64,000 nucleotides of DNA from Aphelenchoides besseyi (lineage: Eukaryota; Nematoda; Chromadorea; Rhabditida; Aphelenchoididae). The translations under genes and the position numbers were made by a program. Positions 57,561-64,000 of the stretch are shown here, one piece after another. The DNA is taken from contig JAMPIQ010000002.1 in the NCBI GenBank assembly GCA_024699855.1, positions 12,028,001 to 12,092,000 of the forward strand, in the 5' to 3' direction. Position 1 is the first letter of the stretch. Every line of letters starts with the position of its first letter. The notes beneath the pieces are model-generated. The model was not told the origin of the DNA, made no database searches, and saw nothing but the letters and a program-made list of their open reading frames with translations.

Positions 57561-59369
57561 ATGACTCGACCACGAGAATTTCTCATTCCATGGATTGTTT
57601 TGATTCAAATTACCAAAATCGTTTGTCAAAAAGAACAGGTCAATTCAGAGGCTGTTCATTTCAAGATCTGGCATTTTAGGCTTCTGCGCCCGACCATGTC
57701 GAGCCCTTTCAAAATCTGTTCGTGCCTCATAACGAACATCCTAACTTCCCACAAGATCCTTTCAATTTGAATGGTTTCAGGTATAATCAAAGCAAAAAAT
57801 ATTAAATCAATTTTTTGCAGAAATTTACACAATGCTCAAATGCTCCACCCACACGAACTTTTGGTTCCTCCGGTGGTTGTGAATCCGAACTTCATTCATC
57901 CTCACCCATTGTTCCAAATTCCACAGAATCCATTTGCAATTACTCCAGAATCGCCTACTCAAGTTGTTCCAAACTTCCAATCGAACTTTGCAACACGAAC
58001 ACGCGAAAACCTTCCAAACCAATCGTCTTCATCTGATACAACAGTTCATTTGAATCGAGTACCACAAGCGTCCAGACCACTGGTTATTGAAAACTCGAAA
58101 CCATTGGTACAAGCAATTCAACAGCAAGCATCGGAAACAAACTCTTCAGCTGTCGCATTCGACGCTCCAGACAATACAACCAACGCGTTCGAAGATATTG
58201 AACAGAAATTTCAACGAATAGAAATTTCAACCACTTCAACAACACAGCAAACGACCACAGAGTCCAGTATTACTGCTTCAACATCTTCTGCAATCGCTAA
58301 TATTAGCAACAATCTTTCACAGAAGAATTCATCCGTGCGTTGTTTCCAATCCTACAACCCAATACTTTTACTCTGCATTTCAGGAACACATCGATTTGAT
58401 TCGCCATTTGAACACAAGCGACATTGAGTCCTTTCTTCATTCGGCCAACTTATCAACTAACGAAGCTCAAACCTTTCTGAAATTAGTGGAAAAAGTAGCT
58501 TCAAATACAATCAATTAACGAATTAGACAATTTATTTTAGGTTCTCGAAGAAGAGCTTCAAAACCGACTTCAACGTCAAAAAGATAAATCCGAAACCAGC
58601 GGTTTCTCTTCTACTAATCCAAATATTGTCACGGTAAAAAAACGACGTTTCATGAAAACTTCCCACTTTCAGGAGTACACTTCATCTTCGACAACCATTG
58701 ATCCGCATTTCTATCATTTGCCTGTAAATACGAATAATCACGAAGTTAAAACGGTCAACACACGACTCAGTTACGAGAATCCGGAAGCTGATCCTCTTGT
58801 CTCGGTAGATTATGCCACAACTAAAGAGAATCTTTCACCGGACAGCACGATAAATGCGAAGAATAAGATCCGAGTAGCGGCATTTTCACAACGTTCTAGA
58901 AATGAATTCGATAACAACGGAGCAAAAGCACGTACAAACGTCGAAATTACATCGCTGGACGACGTTCGTCAACGAGAACAAGCCGAGTTCGATCGTCTAC
59001 TTGGTCAGATAGTACTGGACGACAGGAATGCCGATTCAAATCCTCAAGTTACAAAAGATAACGATGATCAAAACGAAGACGACGATCTGCTTCCGTTGGT
59101 TGTTTCGCAGCAACAGGCGCCATCCGGTCCAGCTTCTCATGGCACATTTGTGAGAGTAAGTATCATCGAAAGTCTACGTTAATTTTTGTTGCTAGCCGCC
59201 TAATCGCCATCAACAAACAAATTTCGACCGGCTTGTTCAAGACTACCAGTATCGTTTAAGAGGAAGCAACGGCCTGAATGACCTAATTAAAGCGTTGCGT
59301 AACGCGCATATTGGATTCTTCGATCGTTCGAAGCGACGACAGAAAACTCGATTGGTTAAGAACAAATGA
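57561..59369 (+). CDS. Secreted low-complexity protein, function unknown
   Basis: Seven exons: 57561-57638, 57680-57780, 57821-58334, 58384-58494, 58541-58633, 58673-59155, 59196-59369; 517 aa with all phases in agreement. The N-terminus (MTRPREFLIPWIVLIQITKI, then VCQKEQ) looks like a signal peptide. What follows is Pro/Asn/His-rich, then Ser/Thr-rich (a long STT/TQQTT run), then charged, with a heptad-like helix (SFLHSANLSTNEAQTFLKLV, EEELQNRLQRQ), and an acidic stretch (DDQNEDDD). The last exon is basic and better structured (FDRLVQDYQYRLRG, LIKALRNAHIGFFDRSKRRQ). No known domain. A poly(A) signal lies at 59517-59522. Confidence 0.75.
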
Positions 59370-62264
59370 TAGCGGTTGCGCTGCTTAGGCACTTTAGATT
59401 TCATTCATTAGTCAGATATCAAATTGATAGAAAAAGATCATACCAGTTGAACAGTTTAGAGCCGTTTAGTTTCTCCTCAAATCAATCTATTCATTGCTTA
59501 ACTTATTATTTGCAACAATAAACACAATTGCTCCGAATATAAGATTTGAGTTCACGATCGAACAACTTCCGTTGTACACTTCTGCTTGTCATTTTCACGT
59601 TTATGTATGTTAATATTGCACCGGAGCTTAAAGGATTGCATTCACAGGTATCGTACATTCAAACAACACCAAAAACACCTACACATTCAAACGCCTTCAC
59701 AGTCGCTCATTGCAACAAACTGGCAAATAGAAAGCCTTAAGTTTGGTCGCAAATTTCGTTTCGTTGTCGTAACCTTCAACTGAACATTCGTTCTCTGTCA
59801 AATACACCCACGTATTGTGTTTGTATTCTGTGCAGCTGCTCGTGTTCATCCACCGATTGTTTGCAATGTGTTCCATGAAACAAAAAGAAATGCAAAAAGA
59901 TCGTTTTTTACGTCAAATTTCATTGTTCAATGTTTATTAACCTTTGAAAACAACATGGTGGCTAAATCAACAGATAACCAAGCGCGAACTACAGATGATT
60001 TGTTTGTAACTACAACATTTGTAAACACGAATAAGATTGTAGTGAATAGAGGACTTCCAGACATCCATAAACTCGTTTTGATTAATAAAAAGTTGCAGTT
60101 TAAAGTTCGAGCTCTTAATCTGCACAACAATACGGTGTGCAATTGCGTGTATGCGGGGTTAGAGCCGATGCTGAGGTCATCGTGAAGGACTGAACGGAAT
60201 CCTTATCTGGAATAAACCCACACCTGAACGGTACGAGCCCACGCAAATAACCCCCGCATAAGAGGTGACTATCCCATTTTTTCCGAATTATCATTCTGCA
60301 TCAGGAACAACTTTTTGAACCCTGCCCACGGTCTTTAATCGCTCGTGTTCTCTGTTTGTTTGCTTTTTTATTTGACAAATATAAGCTCTTTTCCGGTCAT
60401 TTAGGTTGTTCCTCGATTTCAGTGAGCTTCATAATTCGATTTCTCAGCAAACGTTTTCGCGTATTCGAGACTCCCCACTATAAATGTCTTTAAACCCGGT
60501 CCAAATATTAGTATCTCGATTTTATAAGTTCTGTCAGAAAGACGATTAACTTTTGTGTTCAAGTAAGTTTAAGCGTCTTGTTTCATAAGCCACCAACTCA
60601 ACTGACGTTTGTTCAAATTGGTTTCCTCAAAGCTACTGTTTGCTACACCTGTACATTTTTAAGCATCAGATGTTCTTCAATCTTTGAGGTTGTTAAGGAG
60701 ATGAGAGGAAAAAAGTGCAGTTCAAAATTGAGGAGGAGAATTGGGAGAAAACACGTGAATGTAAGATTGAGAATACACGACCAAAAAGGTCAATGAACGG
60801 CAATTCTCTTAATTATTCGAGCCTGAGAAGTTGATATCTTTGTAACAATTGAACAAAATTTGTAGCAAAAGTCGTTTGACTTCGGATAGCGATTGCTAAC
60901 TGTACTTCTATGATATCTGTTCAACATTGTGAACGGGTATTCTTTTGATCTTACTATTGTAGCAACGACTGCGCACTTTTATTGACCGTAGCGTGAGATT
61001 GCACCGAACATGTTTGCACACAAATCTTCACACCAAAAGATCAAGTCTTAAAATGGCGGTGAATTCAACGCAAAAGTCATTCGTGCATCGCTTTCATTGT
61101 ACTCGTTTTTGCAACTGACAACAAAAGATTTTCGTTTTCAAATGCACGTACAATCGAATGAACAGATTTTTTATGAAGTGAACTCTTTAGCACGATCTTT
61201 GGTACCAAATAGACTACGTTTGTTTCTTGTCGATCTCTATTTCAACGCGTTGATTTCTTCAAATAAGCAATCTATTTATCGAAGCATTCGAATTCGTTTG
61301 TTTATGTTTGCCAACTGATTTTACGGCTGACTGTTTCGTTGCTTGTGATTGGTTGATCAGTTCGAAGACGAAAACGTTCGATGCGAATAGTTGACTGTTC
61401 GCTGGCAAATGGAGCAAGCAGAAGAAGTTCGTGTGTGCGACGAAACGTTCGAGAGCAACACCGCGAAGAGAATACTACTGTGTGATAATGATAAATGGCC
61501 TACTGTGAGATTGTTCTATTTAAAGTGGGGTTGGGAGAACAGTTCATCGTGCATATATTTGTGGTCTGCAGATTTGCACTCGCAAATTTCAATGAGCATA
61601 CGAAGACAACAGATGGGAACGCGATCATGGACAAAGAACGTACTTTAACCGACGAGCAAATTGGCCGTGACGTTTTGGGGTTTGGCACGGTGGCTATTCG
61701 GGTCGGAAACTGCAAATTTGTCATGATGTTCGTTTGACCCACGCAAAGCGTGTGGTTGGAGCGAGTGAAGGCCGCGGCCAACGTGGGAGTAACGTTGCCA
61801 AATTTGGTCACTTCTCTCCGCCCAGTTTTTTTCGGTCATCCATCAATTAATAACCGAACAGAGTTGAAAATCGAAAACTGAAAAGAGTCGGTCCAATTTA
61901 CTCATTTTGCAAATTACTGACCACTTTAAATCTTAATTGGTTCGAAGAAGTTGAATCGCATCAGATTACACCGCCTATCCTTGTATTCGACATCACTATC
62001 CTGACAACCCGACGGTCTACAATCTGAGATCACTTTTTCCTGCAACTTTCCCTAAACCACTTGATAAACCTATCTTCCCTTTCGTTTCCTAATTGTTATC
62101 ACTTGTCGTCTAAATTCCTCGCCGGTTATTACGATTGTCGAAACGCTCAGTTTCCATCATGACACATCCATTTCGAGCGCCCCTCTGGAATCTGTTGCGC
62201 AATTTGTTTATGAACGAGCGAAATTTATGTCGCGCGTTGGTGTTTTTGAGGTCGTTTAGATGCG
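59370..62264. other. Long stretch without a supported gene
   Basis: Apart from the poly(A) signal at 59517-59522, only short frames are seen. Those at 59817-60185 and 61495-61737 on the + strand look slightly protein-like but have neither splice context nor family resemblance. Base composition is ordinary for the window. No tRNA or repeat was recognised. Confidence 0.4.
59517..59522 (+). terminator. Candidate poly(A) signal of the secreted protein gene
   Basis: AATAAA about 150 nt after the stop codon at 59369. Confidence 0.45.
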
Positions 62265-62468
62265 ATGACGTCAAAAATTTCGTTTTCGAGTTACGAACGC
62301 GTGGAACGAAGGGCGGACGAACATCAGCGAATTCACCGAAAACAATTGGCGGAATGTAAACTCATGCGTTTGGTGCGCTCGGCGACTTTGCCGAAGCAAT
62401 TGCACGAACAGAAAGACGAGAGTGAAGTTCAATTGAAAATCATGAGCAGCACCGAATTCGATCAATAA
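62265..62468 (+). CDS. Possible small charged protein
   Basis: A 67-codon frame starting MTSKISFSSYERVERRADEH, rich in R, E, K and Q (helical, possibly coiled-coil) and ending STEFDQ. The ATG is 5 nt behind a CGTTTAG acceptor, the same arrangement seen at well-supported genes here. No family recognised; it could equally be chance or the first exon of a longer gene. Confidence 0.3.
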   Translation: MTSKISFSSYERVERRADEHQRIHRKQLAECKLMRLVRSATLPKQLHEQKDESEVQLKIMSSTEFDQ

Positions 62469-63563
62469 TCAAAATTTATCACTTCTGTTCTCGAATAGCA
62501 ATCACTTTTCTTTTTCGATTCATTCGAGACTTTCAATTCAAATCCGATTGCTTCTTTGAGGTTTCCGATCGAATTCCGGTCATTCGTGACTGTTTGATCG
62601 ACAGTGATATCCCGTGGATCTTTCTATTAGTAAAAGGTCCAGTCGGAAGCAGCCCAATGTTTCGGACAACTTTCGAGTGCTGATGGTGTTTGTTTTCTTG
62701 AGGGCGTTGGTCGTCTTCGGACACACTTTCAACCCTCTCTTTACGTTTGTTTCATGGAAATCAGTGCGAAGTTTGCGATCTCAGCACATTCGTTTGGCTT
62801 CATAATTAGCGTCCAATGAACGGTGTATCGAAGTACAATTGTCCACCTCCACTTTTTTCTAGTCGATATGACGTAAAACCGATCACTTCGATCCTTTGTT
62901 TTGACCAGATTTCGTATCAACTTACGTTGCGCGAACCGACTGTTTGACGTACGTGGTTTGTTAAAAAAGCCGTCGAGTGAAAATTCAATAGCCGAAGTCA
63001 ATAAAAACAGTTGTCATTGCGAAGACGTACGATTACCATCGTGATTTCCCTATGACCAAATATGCCCTCGACTAACGACATTCTCCAACAAGCCAAGGCA
63101 TTTTTTCTGACGTAAAACCCCCCGCAAATATCGACGACAAATTCTTTTCTTCTGCTCACCGTTCACGTTCGCGCATTCGACCCCAGGGTTTGAGGAATTG
63201 TGATTCATCGACTTCGACGAGCAGGAGCGAGAAACTGGCTGAGAAGCGATGGACATGATTGCGCGTTACACCCGGCATTCACTGATTATCACGAACTTCG
63301 CTTCGTGTACGGATCGATCAATTCGAAGCACAGTTAATTGCAATGTTTTCGGTTGCAATGTTCTCGTAGTTTATGACCAGAAACCACCACTTTATTTCTC
63401 AATCCCTTCTATTAGTTCGACTAGTGCGTGTTTCAGTCGCCTTCTAATTTAACCATCTACCGACTTTCGACCGGATGTTAACATATCGAGATATTGTTCG
63501 CAAAAAATTGCGTGACGTCCAATGACTTCTACGGGCTAAACAACCTGTTTGTAGTTATTTTAG
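62469..63563. other. No supported gene
   Basis: Probably the upstream or intron region of the gene entering at 63564. A minus-strand frame at 63256-63050 is open but unsupported. Confidence 0.35.
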
Positions 63564-64000
63564 ACCACACGTTGGCAGCCAACAGCGCTGCCATCGTTTT
63601 GGTCCCAACTTCCGGAAAACTGGCGATACATCGCAACCGCAGCAAGTCGCCAATTCAGCGACGTCCATGGATCGTAACTGCGCAATCTTTCGGCGACAAC
63701 TTGACGCAATTCACTTCGTCAACAAACGACCCGTCACTATATTTCAGTATTGAAACTTCGCCCCAGCATCACATGAACAGTTCTCAAGATTCGGCCGATA
63801 CAAATTTTGACGATTTGCGTCTGGAAACTCCGTCACCTAAACTGTTTTCGGAAATGGATAATCGATCTCAAACTTCTTCCCCACAACAACCATCTACATC
63901 GATTGTGAACCCATCAGCACCCACATCAATTTCTCTATGTCAAGCTTCGACATCTGCTGTAGTTGCTCACGGTTGTAGTCCGGCCACTCCAATAACTTCC
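63564..64000 (+). CDS. Exon of a gene running off the right edge
   Basis: After a TTATTTTAG acceptor (ending 63563) the frame is open without interruption to the window end, about 145 codons. It starts HTLAANSAAIVLVPTSGK, then IHRNRSKSPIQRRPW, and becomes Ser/Pro/Thr/Gln-rich (ETPSPKLFSEMDN, SSPQQPSTS). Codon pattern and length support a real exon. The first hydrophobic stretch could be one blade strand of a WD-type protein, but that is a guess. Upstream exons were not identified. Confidence 0.55.

Noticed and set aside
1..64000. CRISPR arrays, rRNA genes, bacterial operons or viral genes
   Set aside because: None seen. The short direct repeats present are coding minisatellites or tandem gene units, and all recognised genes are nematode-like.

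Overview
The window looks like nuclear DNA from a nematode. Almost every gene is split by introns of about 35-60 nt with GTRAGT-like donors and TTTCAG/TTTTAG acceptors. Several start codons sit just behind a bare TTTCAG/TTTTAG acceptor, as expected for spliced-leader trans-splicing. Recognisable genes include the nematode form of MDT-15 and a very long EGF/vWFA/SEA membrane protein of the MUP-4/MUA-3 family, which is known only from nematodes. I cannot name the species. Exon-intron models were read by eye from splice consensus, reading phase and protein resemblance; no database search was run.

Layout. 1.4-5.0 kb: mdt-15 (+). 6.1-7.9 kb: a small unknown gene followed 39 nt later by a parkin-type RBR E3 ligase (both -), a likely operon. 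8.0-9.1 kb: a TMEM33-family protein (+), overlapping tail to tail with a small basic protein (-). 9.9-12.2 kb: a broken zinc-finger-like ORF, a four-helix membrane protein and a small secreted protein. 13.2-29.0 kb: the 39-exon mup-4/mua-3-like gene (-). 30.0-31.4 kb: a catalytically dead PTP-like protein (-). 31.7-38.1 kb: coq-8 then mitochondrial RNA polymerase (+), a likely operon of mitochondrial genes. 39.1-42.1 kb: a decayed trypsin-like gene and a decayed Helitron-type helicase. 42.6-52.5 kb: three near-identical 3.1-kb tandem units, each with the 3' end of a nuclear hormone receptor gene, a cytosolic trypsin-like protease gene and a head-to-head coiled-coil gene. 52.2-53.8 kb: the longer, probably parental, receptor gene. 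53.8-54.7 kb: fragments resembling a choline-transporter-like protein and a UDP-glucuronosyltransferase tail. 54.8 kb: a defensin-like (CS-alpha-beta) secreted peptide. 55.5-57.1 kb: an OB-fold-like protein and a second small gene, a likely operon (+). 57.6-59.4 kb: a secreted low-complexity protein (+). 59.4-63.5 kb: little that can be supported. 63.56 kb to the end: an exon of a gene that runs off the window.

How they fit. The left half is conserved housekeeping and adhesion biology: Mediator, mitophagy E3, ER membrane, apical hemidesmosome, ubiquinone kinase, mitochondrial transcription. The 39-55 kb stretch behaves like an accessory region, with recent tandem amplification, gene fragments, transposon debris and a defence-type peptide. 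Its most interesting content is the amplified protease family. It has an intact His/Asp/Ser arrangement, no signal peptide, and an N-terminal segment that looks like a beta-grasp (CIDE-N/PB1/ubiquitin-like) fold.
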